From: Epidermidibacterium keratini
GTDB lineage: Bacteria; Actinomycetota; Actinomycetes; Mycobacteriales; Antricoccaceae
Assembly (NCBI RefSeq): GCF_009834025.1
Contig: NZ_CP047156.1
Coordinates: forward strand, 2,294,001 to 2,358,000
Reading direction: 5' to 3'
Length of the DNA: 64,000 bases
Made by a program: the position numbers and the translations under genes. Below, in pieces: positions 49,338-59,766 of this stretch. Each line of letters begins with the position of its first letter. Within the stretch, counting starts at the first letter, position 1. The notes beneath the pieces are model-generated. The model was not told the origin of the DNA. It searched no databases and saw nothing but the letters and a program-made list of their open reading frames with translations.

Positions 49338-50182
49338 CGCGAACGGGAGCGCACCACGTGGACGACGAGATGGGTACGGCGCCGCTGCAGGCCGTCGACG
49401 CCACGATTGGCTACGACCAGCGGGTGATCAGCGAGGGTTTGTCGCTGGATATCCCGGCCGGCTCGTTCACGGTGATCGTCGGCCCGAACGCGTGCGGCAA
49501 GTCGACCCTGCTGCGTGCCCTCGCTCGGCTGCTTCGCCCAAGTGCGGGGACGGTGCTGCTGGATGGCAAGTCGATTGCGGCGTACCGCTCCAAGGAGGTG
49601 GCGCGCCGCCTCGGGTTGCTGCCGCAGACGGCTCAGGCACCAGAAGGCATCCGGGTTGGCGAGCTCGTGGCGCGCGGACGCTACCCGCACCAACGTCTGG
49701 TGCGGCAGTGGAGCCACGACGACGAAGAGGCGGTCGAAGCGGCCATGGCCGCGACCGGGGTCAGCGACCTCTCGGCGCGTCCCGTGGAGGAACTCTCCGG
49801 TGGGCAGCGGCAACGGGTCTGGGTCGCGATGGCGCTGGCCCAGCAGACGGATCTGCTGCTGCTCGACGAGCCCACGACCTTCCTGGACATTGCTCACCAG
49901 CTTGAGCTGATGGAGCTGTTTGCCCGTCTGCATCGTCGCGGTCACACGTTGGTCGCCGTACTGCACGACCTTGGGCACGCTGCCCGCTACGCCACGCACG
50001 TCGTCGCCATGCGTGACGGGGCGGTGGTCGCGGCAGGCCCTCCGCAGGAGGTCATCACGGCCGATCTCATCGAGCAGGTATTCGGGCTGCGCGCGCTCGT
50101 CGTGCCCGATCCGGTGACCCGTACGCCGATGGTCGTGCCGCTCCGCCCCGAAGGCGTGGCCGATGAGCCGGACCCGCGGTGA
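49334..50182 (+). CDS. Iron-siderophore ABC transporter ATP-binding protein
   Basis: 282 residues from ATG 49334 (ATGA overlap); GTG 49358 and ATG 49370 are alternatives that keep the domain. All motifs are intact: Walker A VGPNACGKSTLL, Q-loop LLPQTAQAPEGI, signature ELSGGQRQRVWVAMALAQ, Walker B LLLLDEPTTFLD and H-loop VLHDLGHAARYA. It belongs to the FepC/FecE class and energises the FecCD permeases. Confidence 0.94.
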   Translation: MTRTGAHHVDDEMGTAPLQAVDATIGYDQRVISEGLSLDIPAGSFTVIVGPNACGKSTLLRALARLLRPSAGTVLLDGKSIAAYRSKEVARRLGLLPQTAQAPEGIRVGELVARGRYPHQRLVRQWSHDDEEAVEAAMAATGVSDLSARPVEELSGGQRQRVWVAMALAQQTDLLLLDEPTTFLDIAHQLELMELFARLHRRGHTLVAVLHDLGHAARYATHVVAMRDGAVVAAGPPQEVITADLIEQVFGLRALVVPDPVTRTPMVVPLRPEGVADEPDPR

Positions 50183-51882
50183 GCGTGCTTACTCGCCTAC
50201 GCGGACCGTGGTTTGCACCGCCCGATACGCCGTACTCGATCCGCGAGATCGCGGTCGATGACGACACCACCGCTCGCTCACTCACGGTGCGCAGCATTCT
50301 GGCGCCGCGACGCTTCGCGGTCGGCGGCGCGATCTTGTCGATGCTGCATCAGGTCGGCGAGGCGCTCGTCCCGGTGCTCGCGGGATTGACGATCGACAAC
50401 GCGATCCGCGCCGGTGACGGCGGGCAGCTCGCGCTCTGGCTGGTGCTGCTTGCGCTCGACTTCGCGTTGCTGTCGTATGCCTACCGATTCGGATCGCGCT
50501 TGGCCCAGAGCGCAATGGAGGCGGTGCGCCAGCAGCTTCGGGTGCGGGTCGCCGCTCGACTGCTCGACTCGCGCGGCAGCACCGGCGGCGACCGACTGCC
50601 CGGAGTGGCGCTGTCGATCACGAACTCCGATGTCGACCGACTCAGCATCGCGGTCGCGCTCGGGGTCTACCCGCCCGGACAGATCGCGGCGATTGTCGTC
50701 GGCGGCGCGATTCTGCTCAGCATCTCCTGGCCGTTAGGGCTTTTTGTGCTGATCGGCGTACCTCTGCTAGTGATCGCGCTGGACCGCTCCGGTGAGCCGT
50801 TGCGACGGCGCAGTGACGCCGAGCAGGAGCTGGCGGCGACCGCAGCCGGGCAGGCCGCGGACTTGATGAGCGGCTACCGCATCGTCAAAGGCATGCGCGG
50901 CGAGCGCGCAGCCGAGGGTCGCTACGGCCAGGTCAGCCAACAGGCACTCGGCGCGGCCGAGCAGGCGCGTGGTGCGTACGGCGGCTACCTCGGACTGGCC
51001 TCGATCGCCACCGGGCTTTTCCTGGCCGTCGTCGGGACGACTGCGGGGCTGTTGACCGTGAACGGCTCGATGACGATTGCCGAGCTGGTCACGGTCGCTG
51101 GCCTCACCCAGTTTCTGATGAGCCCGGTCGGGTCCTTGGCGACGTACGTCGGGATGCTGTGGTCACGTGGGCTCGCCTCGGCCGGACGCATCCTGACGGT
51201 GCTGCAGGAGCCGCCGCGCCACGCCGGTTCGGGCCAGCCGCGAGACAGCGACGAGCCAGGAGTCCTTGAGCTGTCCGGCGTACTCGGTGATGGCCGGTCA
51301 GGTCTGTCGTTGCGCGTGGAGCCGGGGGAGTTCGTGGTCGTGCGCGGGGACTCCGCCGCCGCGGCCGAGCTCTTCGGGGTGCTCGCCGCACGCCGCTCGC
51401 GCGATGCGCAGGTGGAGTACGACGGCGTCGGCTACGCCGAGCTGGATCCGCAGTGGCGACGGGGTCACGTGCTGGCTGCGGCGCACGAGGCCGGCCTCTT
51501 TCCCGGCAGCATTCTGGACAACGTTGACCTTGGCCGGGCCTCACGTGAGCGCGCGCTCGCGGCGCTGGACGCGGCCGGTTGCCGCGAGCTGATCGACGGC
51601 CTGCCTGACGGCGTCGCGACTGCGATCGGCGAGGACGGCATCGGGCTGTCGGGCGGCCAGCGGCAGAGGGTGGCTCTGGCACGGGCGATCGCCGCTGACC
51701 CTCCCGTGCTCGTGTTGCACGATCCGACCACGGCGGTCGACTCGGTCACCGAGGCTCAGATTGCCTTGCAGCTCAAGGAAGTTCGGCGTGGGCGCACGAC
51801 CGTTGTCATCACCGACGCGCCGGCGTTTCGCGCCGTGGCCGACCGCGTGGTCGAGCTTGCGATGAGCGAGGTAGGCCGATGA
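50179..51882 (+). CDS. ABC half-transporter with degenerate Walker A/B (partner 1)
   Basis: 567 residues: an exporter-type six-helix membrane domain (~45-330) fused to an ATPase domain (~350-560). In the Walker A position it reads VVRGDSAAAAELFGVLA (~385-400), with no GKS/T. The Q-loop reads AAHEAGLFPGS (Gln lost). Walker B reads LVLHDPTTAVD (catalytic Glu replaced by Pro). The switch His is Asp (VITDAPA). The signature GLSGGQRQRVALARAIA (~490) and D-loop AVD are intact. It cannot hydrolyse ATP alone but offers a good signature to its partner. It is coupled by 4-nt overlaps to the ATPase gene before and the partner gene after. Confidence 0.9.
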   Translation: MSVLTRLRGPWFAPPDTPYSIREIAVDDDTTARSLTVRSILAPRRFAVGGAILSMLHQVGEALVPVLAGLTIDNAIRAGDGGQLALWLVLLALDFALLSYAYRFGSRLAQSAMEAVRQQLRVRVAARLLDSRGSTGGDRLPGVALSITNSDVDRLSIAVALGVYPPGQIAAIVVGGAILLSISWPLGLFVLIGVPLLVIALDRSGEPLRRRSDAEQELAATAAGQAADLMSGYRIVKGMRGERAAEGRYGQVSQQALGAAEQARGAYGGYLGLASIATGLFLAVVGTTAGLLTVNGSMTIAELVTVAGLTQFLMSPVGSLATYVGMLWSRGLASAGRILTVLQEPPRHAGSGQPRDSDEPGVLELSGVLGDGRSGLSLRVEPGEFVVVRGDSAAAAELFGVLAARRSRDAQVEYDGVGYAELDPQWRRGHVLAAAHEAGLFPGSILDNVDLGRASRERALAALDAAGCRELIDGLPDGVATAIGEDGIGLSGGQRQRVALARAIAADPPVLVLHDPTTAVDSVTEAQIALQLKEVRRGRTTVVITDAPAFRAVADRVVELAMSEVGR

Positions 51883-53591
51883 CCGACGGCGGTACGGCGC
51901 GGCTGCCGATCGCCACCGCGGCGCAGGTGCGGGCCGAGGTCGGTGCGGTCATGCGGGGCCGCCGGAGGGTGCTCGCGCTGGCGATCGTCGTGCTCGTGCT
52001 GTCGGCGGCTGCCGGTCTGATCGCCCCGGCGGCGCTGGGAGGGATGGTCGACGCGGTCGGAGCCGCCGATGCCACGGGCCGGGTGATCGGCCTTGGCGTG
52101 CTGATGGTGGTCGGCGCTCTCGCAGAAGGGCTGCTGCTCGGGCTCGGCGTCGTACTCGCCAGCCGGTTGGCCGAGCGGTTGCTGGCTGCGGTAAGAGAGC
52201 GCATGGTGGCGCGCGCCCTGCGGCTGCCGCAGGGGATGGTCGAGCGGGCTGGAGCGGGCGATCTGATCAGCCGCGCAACCGACGACGTCGCGATGATCTC
52301 CGAGGTGGCGCCGCGCGCGGTGCCGGCGATCGGGGGTGCCGCGTTCACGATCGTGACCACCCTGGGCGGGATGGCGGTGCTGGACTGGCGTTTTGCGCTC
52401 GCGATGCTGCTGATCCTGCCGGTGCATGTGCTTGCGGTGCGGTGGTATCTGCACAACGCGCCGCAGATCTATCGCGCCGAGCGCGCCGCCAACGCCGACA
52501 AGGCGGCGCGCCTGCTTGCTGCGCTGCGCGGTGTCGAGACCGTGCGGGCGTTCAACCTCGAGGAGCGTGAACGCACCGCTATCGGTGCCGCATCGTGGCG
52601 CGTCGCGCAGTGGTCGCTGCGCACCCGGATCGTGCAAAACGGCTTCTTCGGGCGGCTCAACCTTGCGGAGTTCATCGGGCTGGCCGCGATCTTGGTGACG
52701 GCGTTCTGGTTGGTGCGCGCCGACGCGGTGACCGTCGGTATGGCGACGACCGCGGCGCTGTTTTTTATGCGGTTGTTTGACCCGATCAACGAGCTGTTGT
52801 TCGTCATCGACGACCTGCAGTCGGCGCTCGCCTCGCTGAGCCGCATCGTCGGTGTCGATGTCGCGACCGACGACCGAGCTGTCGACGCGCCGCAACCCTC
52901 CGGCGGCATCGCGCTGCGCGGCGTCGACTTCGGCTATGTCCCAGGGCATCTCGTCGTACGCGACGTGTCGCTGGACGTGGACCCTGGCGAGTACGTCGCA
53001 CTGGTGGGTGCCTCAGGTGCCGGCAAGTCCACGGTCGGCGCGCTGCTAGCTGGCTTGCGCGACCCGCAGCGGGGCTCACGAACTCTCGCTGCCGATGCGT
53101 TCGTGATCACCCAGGATGTGCACGTGTTTGCCGGGACGATCCGCGACAACCTACTGCTCGCTGAGCCGGAGGCCAGCGACGAGCAACTGTGTGAGGCCAT
53201 GGCGGCAGTCGGCTCCGATGGGCTGCTCACCTCGCTGGCCGACGGGCTCGACACCGAGGTGGGGCACGGTGGCCTTGAGCTGCCCGCCGCGGCGGCGCAG
53301 AGCCTCGCGCTCGCGCGCGTCGTACTCGCCGACCCGAGCGTGGTGATCCTGGACGAGCCCAGCGCCGAGGCCGGCAGCGCGCAGGCGGCGGTGCTCGACG
53401 CAGCGGTCGAGCGGGCGATCGCCGGTCGTGCGGCGCTCGTCATCGTGCACCGGCTGAGCCAGGCTGCGGCAGCATCGCGGATCGTGGTGATGTCGGCGGG
53501 GCGGATCATCGAGCAGGGCACCCACGACGAGCTGCTCACGGCTGGCGGTGAGTACGCCGCGCTCTGGGCCGCCTGGTCCCGCGGCCGCTAA
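51879..53591 (+). CDS. ABC half-transporter with degenerate signature motif (partner 2)
   Basis: 570 residues: a membrane domain (~35-310) plus an ATPase domain. Walker A is intact (VGASGAGKSTVGALLAG, ~375-390), as are the Q-loop (VITQDVHVFAGTIRDN), Walker B (VVILDEPSAE) and switch His (VIVHRLSQ). The signature region reads LELPAAAAQSLALARVVLADP, without LSGGQ, and the D-loop reads EAGS. These losses are the mirror image of partner 1, so the heterodimer would keep exactly one complete ATP site. With the FecCD genes it resembles IrtAB-like siderophore systems, though import or export is not known. Confidence 0.9.
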   Translation: MTDGGTARLPIATAAQVRAEVGAVMRGRRRVLALAIVVLVLSAAAGLIAPAALGGMVDAVGAADATGRVIGLGVLMVVGALAEGLLLGLGVVLASRLAERLLAAVRERMVARALRLPQGMVERAGAGDLISRATDDVAMISEVAPRAVPAIGGAAFTIVTTLGGMAVLDWRFALAMLLILPVHVLAVRWYLHNAPQIYRAERAANADKAARLLAALRGVETVRAFNLEERERTAIGAASWRVAQWSLRTRIVQNGFFGRLNLAEFIGLAAILVTAFWLVRADAVTVGMATTAALFFMRLFDPINELLFVIDDLQSALASLSRIVGVDVATDDRAVDAPQPSGGIALRGVDFGYVPGHLVVRDVSLDVDPGEYVALVGASGAGKSTVGALLAGLRDPQRGSRTLAADAFVITQDVHVFAGTIRDNLLLAEPEASDEQLCEAMAAVGSDGLLTSLADGLDTEVGHGGLELPAAAAQSLALARVVLADPSVVILDEPSAEAGSAQAAVLDAAVERAIAGRAALVIVHRLSQAAAASRIVVMSAGRIIEQGTHDELLTAGGEYAALWAAWSRGR

Positions 53592-53594
53592 CCG

Positions 53595-53647
53595 CGATCC
53601 GAGCGTTAATTCCGCCGATCCGAGCGTTAATCCCGCCGATCCGAGCG
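53595..53647. repeat. 21-bp tandem repeat between the ABC pair and lysC
   Basis: CGATCCGAGCGTTAATTCCGC (one base over two units differs) occurs at 53595-53615 and 53616-53636. A partial third unit (CGATCCGAGCG) ends at 53647. The gap 53592-53835 otherwise holds only the hairpin upstream of lysC. Confidence 0.8.
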
Positions 53648-53791
53648 AAAACGACGGCCACGGCGTCGCGGAGTGCGCGCCGCGTGGTGGACCTGCTCAT
53701 ATTCCGATGCTCTCGAGGGGGCGCGCAGCGTAGACTTGGGCACCGGCGCATCGATGTGGATCGCGCCGGGTAGGTTCTCAGATTTTTCGTG

Positions 53792-53812
53792 CGGCCCGCT
53801 CTTGCCGGGCCG
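53792..53812 (+). promoter_or_regulatory. Hairpin in the lysC leader
   Basis: CGGCCCG (53792-53798) pairs with CGGGCCG (53806-53812), followed by TTTCGTG. It lies 23 nt before the lysC start. It may be a weak terminator or attenuator. No Lys-rich leader peptide or lysine riboswitch was seen. Confidence 0.45.
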
Positions 53813-53835
53813 TTTCGTGTGTATGGAGGTGTGCG

Positions 53836-56138
<2,303 letters not shown>

Positions 56139-56147
56139 GCAAACATC

Positions 56148-56201
56148 GCGCGGCCCTGAACGCGGTGCAGATCGCCGAGCTGGTCGCTGCCGCGCGCTAA
56201 G
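56148..56201 (+). repeat. Duplicated 3' end of asd
   Basis: A 54-bp exact copy of 56086-56139 (the last ~17 codons of asd plus its stop TAA and one base), 62 bp downstream and in the same orientation, separated by CAAACATC. It has no start of its own and is a remnant of a tandem slip or unequal exchange. Confidence 0.93.
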
Positions 56202-56244
56202 TGGCGCGAGGCGAGTGTGGCGTTCGTCGGCAGGTTGGCCGGCG

Positions 56245-56355
56245 GTGGTGATCTCGACAACCGCTCGGTCGCTAGCGCTCCCTCACTGCTCGATCACCGA
56301 TAGTTGGCGGTCGTTGCTCGATCACCGATAGTTGCTCACTGCTCGATCACCGGGT
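56245..56355. repeat. REP-like element with short tandem extensions
   Basis: It begins GGTGGTGATCTCGACAACCG, nearly identical to 30439-30494 for ~45 bases. After that TGCTCGATCACCGATAGTTG is repeated, with the TGCTCGATCACCG core at about 56288, 56314 and 56339. It lies between asd and the WXG100 pair. Confidence 0.78.
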
Positions 56356-56364
56356 CGGGTGAAT

Positions 56365-56427
56365 CGGCGCCGGGTAGGCCGGCAGGCCTGCCCGGCGCCG
56401 AGTGCTATCGGATCCCGCCCCGATAGC
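56365..56427. terminator. Two strong hairpins between asd and the WXG100 pair
   Basis: CGGCGCCGGG (56365-56374) pairs with CCCGGCGCCG (56391-56400). GCTATCGG (56404-56411) pairs with CCGATAGC (56420-56427). They lie between convergent transcripts and probably stop them, although no long U-tract is present. Confidence 0.55.
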
Positions 56428-56484
56428 GGCGTCGCCGCCCCCACGACGACGCGTCCCGCCCAGCATCCGCGGCCGGGCAAGCCA

Positions 56485-56778
56485 TCAGCCGGTCAAGGTT
56501 TTGACCATCGCAACGTTGGTCTGCTCGGCGATCGCGGCGACCTGCGAGGTTGCTGGGGCGCGCGACATCAGCTGCTGCGCATACAAAGACGTCTTCTGGT
56601 TGTAGCGCGCCGAGCGCTCCTCGAGGCTCATCCCGGTCGCGGCGTCGAGCGCGTCGCTGACGACGCCAGACAGCTTGGTCTTCACGTCCTGCCAGATCGC
56701 GTCCCACTCGCCCTGGTGGGCGAGGGTGGCGCTGGCGATCGCCGAGATCTGCTCGGTGTCGAACTTGATCAAAGTCAT
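56485..56778 (-). CDS. WXG100-like small helical protein 1
   Basis: 97 residues, the size of ESAT-6/CFP-10 proteins. Two long helices are predicted around a turn at GEWDAIWQD, which stands for the W-x-G turn. The N-terminal segment MTLIKFDTEQISAIASATLAHQG and the C-terminal helix (SLYAQQLMSRAPATSQVAAIAEQTNVAM) fit the family. No signal peptide is seen. It is paired with a second small helical protein 10 nt upstream. No ESX secretion genes are in the window. Confidence 0.7.
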   Translation of the reverse strand: MTLIKFDTEQISAIASATLAHQGEWDAIWQDVKTKLSGVVSDALDAATGMSLEERSARYNQKTSLYAQQLMSRAPATSQVAAIAEQTNVAMVKTLTG

Positions 56779-56788
56779 CGCGTGCTCC

Positions 56789-57109
56789 CTAGATTGCGCC
56801 GGATACGGCGGCCGAGGTGGCCGACTTCGCGGCCGCTGTCGCCTCGTCCGAACCGGACTGCGCGACGGTGATCAAGCTCCCGAGGTCGTCGCGCAGTACG
56901 GCGAGCTCCTCAGACAACGCCTTGCCGCCGCCGCCGAGCTCGGTGAAGGCCGCCGCCGTCACCTGTCCCGCCGGAGCCGTGATCGCGGCCGTCGTCGCAT
57001 CGGCCTCCGCGAGGATCTTGTTGGTCACCGTGTTCATCGAGGCGGTTGCCTCGTCGACCACGCCGATCGCGGCGTTGACCTGGTCGATGTCGATCTTTGG
57101 CCCGCTCAT
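56789..57109 (-). CDS. WXG100-like small helical protein 2
   Basis: 106 residues, all-helical and Ala-rich: PKIDIDQVNAAIGVVDEATASMNTVTNKILAEADATTAAI, then GQVTAAAFTELGGGGKALSEELAVLRDDLGSLI. The F-x-x-L-G-G turn replaces a W-x-G. The C-terminus is Ala/Ser-rich. Its arrangement directly before another ~100-residue helical protein is that of Esx heterodimers. The Trp is absent, so family assignment is tentative. Confidence 0.6.
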   Translation of the reverse strand: MSGPKIDIDQVNAAIGVVDEATASMNTVTNKILAEADATTAAITAPAGQVTAAAFTELGGGGKALSEELAVLRDDLGSLITVAQSGSDEATAAAKSATSAAVSGAI

Positions 57110-57184
57110 CGCGGCTCCCTCCGTCGGTTGATGTCGTCATCCGATCACGTCGCGGCGCCTGCGCGCTCGGTCGCGAGCCCGCGA

Positions 57185-57194
57185 TGTGGATAAC
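57185..57194 (-). promoter_or_regulatory. DnaA-box-like site between WXG100 pair and GH3 gene
   Basis: GTTATCCACA on the minus strand, sharing ten bases with the three 12-mers at 2082, 28364 and 63891. It lies between divergent genes. Confidence 0.35.
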
Positions 57195-57281
57195 TCAGCA
57201 GTCTGGGGATGAACCGGGCCGGCGAGCGGCTCGACTACCCTTGATGACTGCGCTCATTTGCCGTCGTACTGAGGAGATCTG

Positions 57282-58523
57282 TTGCGTCACCGCGCGTCCG
57301 CCCCGGTAGTGACCGCGCTCGCCACGGCATTGCTCGCCGCCGGCTGCACCACCGGGCAGCCGACGACGAGCGCGGGCTCGTCGTCGACCAGTCAGAGCAG
57401 CCAAAGCAGCGCGTCGTCGACCCCCTCGGCCGCACCAACGACGACCGGCGGGCAGACGGCCCAGACGATCCCGGCGGCCTCGTGCGTCGACACGACGTTG
57501 GCCTCGTTGAGTCCGCAGCAGAAGGCGGCGCAGCTGATCATGGTCGCGCAGCAGCCGAACACCGGCGACGCGGTCACGTCGGCGATCAGCGACGGTGACG
57601 CCGGAGCGGTGATCTTGCTCGGCAAGTGGCAGGGCAACGACGCTGTTTCCGCTGCGGTCAAAGACATCGACGCACTTTCGTCAGCGACCGCTGGCATCGG
57701 GATCTGGGTGGCCACCGACCAGGAGGGCGGCCAGGTCCAGAAGCTGAAGGGCTCTGGCTTCAGCACGATGCCGAGCGCGCTTGAGCAGGCCGCGATGAGT
57801 CCCGATGAGCTCACGGCCGAGGCGACCACCTGGGCAAAAGAGCTTGCCGCTGCTGGAGTCGACGTCAACCTTGCACCCGTCGCCGACGTCGTACCGACCT
57901 CCATCGGGACCGCCAACGCGCCCATCGGGCAGTACGACCGGCAGTACGGCGCTACGGCAGCCGCGGTCAGCCCTCCGATGCTCGCGTTTGCGGCCGGGAT
58001 GACGGCAGGCGGCGTACTGCCCACCGCTAAGCACTTCCCAGGTATAGGCCGGATCACCGGCAACACCGACGAGACAGCGGTCGGGATCGACGATCCTGCG
58101 ATGACCGCGTCGGACCCCGACCTTGCGCCGTTTGCCGACGCGATCGCCGCGCAGATTCCGCTGGTGATGATCAGCTCTGCGCGCTATCCGCAGCTGGACC
58201 CTAACGCCGCTGCTCTCTTTTCCGAGCCGATCATCACCGGCCTGTTGCGCCAGCAGATGGGCTTCGGCGGCATCGTGATCTCCGACGACGTCGGCAGTGC
58301 CGCCGCTGTCGCAGACGTGCCGGTCCCCGAGCGCGCGACGCGGTTTGTCGCCGCCGGCGGTGACATCGTGCTCACTGCCGAGCCGTCGCAAGCCCCGCAG
58401 ATGAACGATGCGCTCGTGGCCGCCGCGAGCGCCGACGCGGCGTTCGCTGCAAAGCTCGACGCCGCGGTCGGGCGGGTGCTCACCCAGAAGGATGCGGGGG
58501 GCCTGCTGCCCTGCAGCGGCTGA
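57282..58523 (+). CDS. GH3-family beta-N-acetylglucosaminidase-like lipoprotein
   Basis: 413 residues from TTG 57282 (GAGGAG upstream). The lipoprotein signal ends LLAAG-C, followed by a Ser/Thr-rich linker to ~residue 60. The GH3 barrel has WVATDQEGGQVQKLKG, VNLAPVADV, TAKHFPGIGRITGNTDETAVGIDD (NagZ-type KHFPG and substrate loop) and GGIVISDDVGSAAA (candidate nucleophile Asp). Relatives such as LpqI trim cell-wall muropeptides. The sequence lacks the GH3 C-terminal sandwich domain. Confidence 0.9.
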   Translation: MRHRASAPVVTALATALLAAGCTTGQPTTSAGSSSTSQSSQSSASSTPSAAPTTTGGQTAQTIPAASCVDTTLASLSPQQKAAQLIMVAQQPNTGDAVTSAISDGDAGAVILLGKWQGNDAVSAAVKDIDALSSATAGIGIWVATDQEGGQVQKLKGSGFSTMPSALEQAAMSPDELTAEATTWAKELAAAGVDVNLAPVADVVPTSIGTANAPIGQYDRQYGATAAAVSPPMLAFAAGMTAGGVLPTAKHFPGIGRITGNTDETAVGIDDPAMTASDPDLAPFADAIAAQIPLVMISSARYPQLDPNAAALFSEPIITGLLRQQMGFGGIVISDDVGSAAAVADVPVPERATRFVAAGGDIVLTAEPSQAPQMNDALVAAASADAAFAAKLDAAVGRVLTQKDAGGLLPCSG

Positions 58524-58561
58524 GGAATTTAGCGTGCGTCACCCTCGGTTGCCGCGCCTCT

Positions 58562-58583
58562 GGTGAATTCTATAGAATTCACC
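58562..58583. promoter_or_regulatory. Perfect 22-bp palindrome before the acyl-CoA dehydrogenase operon
   Basis: The left half GGTGAATTCTA is followed by its exact complement, giving a perfect 22-bp palindrome. It ends 28 nt before the start codon. The TATAGA centre may also act as the -10. It resembles 62221-62242 upstream of the GntR gene (same GGTGA start and CTATAGA centre), suggesting one regulator for both. Confidence 0.7.
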
Positions 58584-58611
58584 GATAGGGTTCGTCGGAG
58601 AGGGGTTTTCC

Positions 58612-59766
58612 ATGCTGCAGCTGGATCCAGAGGAGCAGGCCATCGTCGACGCGGTTGCCGCGTTCGTCGACAAAGAGGTCAAGCCGAAGGTTCAGGAGAT
58701 CGAGCACGCCAACGAGTACCCCACCGAGTTCATCGAGCAGATGAAGCAGATGGGGATCTTCGGGCTTGCGATCCCCGAGCCGTACGGCGATGTGAAGGTC
58801 TCGACTCCCTGCTACTCGCGGGTCACCGAAGAGCTGGCACGCGGCTGGATGAGCCTGGCTGGCGCCATGGGCGGGCACACGGTCGTCTCGAAGCTGCTCG
58901 TCGACTACGGCACCGAGGAGCAGAAGGAGAAGTACCTGCCGCGCATGGCGACCGGCGAGCTGCGCACCACGATGGCGCTCACCGAGCCCGGTGGCGGCTC
59001 TGACCTGCAGGCGATGCGCACGGTCGCGAAGAGGGACGACGACGAATACGTCATCAACGGCTCGAAGACGTGGATCACCAACGCCCGCAAGGCCGGGATG
59101 ATCGCCCTGCTGTGCAAGACAGATCCGGACGCGCAGCCGGCCCACAAGGGCATCAGCATCCTGCTGGTCGAGAAGGTTCCCGGCTTCGAGGTCTCCAAGG
59201 ACCTGCCCAAGCTCGGCTACAAGGGCGTCGAGAGTTGCGAGCTGAGCTTCACCGACGCCCGCGTCCCTGCCGACGCGCTGCTGGGCGGCAAGGAAGGCGT
59301 CGGCTTCAGCCAGATGATGCGCGGGCTGGAGATCGGGCGCATCCAGGTGGCTTCGCGTGCGACCGGGGTCGCACGGGCGGCGTTTGACGACGCGCTGCGC
59401 TATGCCCAGGAGCGCGAGAGCATGGGCAAACCGATCTGGCAGCACCAGGCCGTGGGAAACCTGCTGGCCATGATGGGCACCAAGCTCACCGCCGGCCGCA
59501 CGTTGCTGTGGAACGCGGCCGAGGCGTACGACGGCGGCGGTCGCTCAGACATGGAAGCCGGAATGGCCAAGCTGTTTTGCTCGGAGATGGCGATGGAGGT
59601 TGCCCTCGACGCCATCCGCGTGCACGGTGGTTACGGATACTCGACCGAGTTCGATGTCGAGCGCTACTTCCGGGATGCGCCGCTGATGATCGTCGGCGAG
59701 GGGACCAACGAGATCCAGCAAAACGTCATCGTCCGGCAGCTGGTCCAGCGAGGAGGGCTCGAATGA
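58612..59766 (+). CDS. Acyl-CoA dehydrogenase
   Basis: 384 residues. It has EEQAIVDAVAAFVDKEVKPKVQEIE, MALTEPGGGSDLQAMRTVAKRDDDEYVINGSKTWITNARKAG, QERESMGKPIWQHQAVGNLLAMMGTKL and DAIRVHGGYGYSTEFDVERYFRDAPLMIVGEGTNEIQQNVIV; GEGTNEIQ contains the expected catalytic Glu. It oxidises an acyl-CoA to the 2-enoyl-CoA. It overlaps the enoyl-CoA hydratase gene by 4 nt, and both sit behind a perfect palindrome. The chain preference is not deducible. Confidence 0.9.
   Translation: MLQLDPEEQAIVDAVAAFVDKEVKPKVQEIEHANEYPTEFIEQMKQMGIFGLAIPEPYGDVKVSTPCYSRVTEELARGWMSLAGAMGGHTVVSKLLVDYGTEEQKEKYLPRMATGELRTTMALTEPGGGSDLQAMRTVAKRDDDEYVINGSKTWITNARKAGMIALLCKTDPDAQPAHKGISILLVEKVPGFEVSKDLPKLGYKGVESCELSFTDARVPADALLGGKEGVGFSQMMRGLEIGRIQVASRATGVARAAFDDALRYAQERESMGKPIWQHQAVGNLLAMMGTKLTAGRTLLWNAAEAYDGGGRSDMEAGMAKLFCSEMAMEVALDAIRVHGGYGYSTEFDVERYFRDAPLMIVGEGTNEIQQNVIVRQLVQRGGLE

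Noticed and set aside
53548-53733. Short gene encoded across the 21-bp repeats
   Set aside because: Its frame lies partly inside the ABC gene and the rest is repeat-derived; no ribosome site or family match.
56332-56871. Plus-strand gene opposite the WXG100 pair
   Set aside because: It is antisense, starts inside repeat DNA and has shadow-frame composition.
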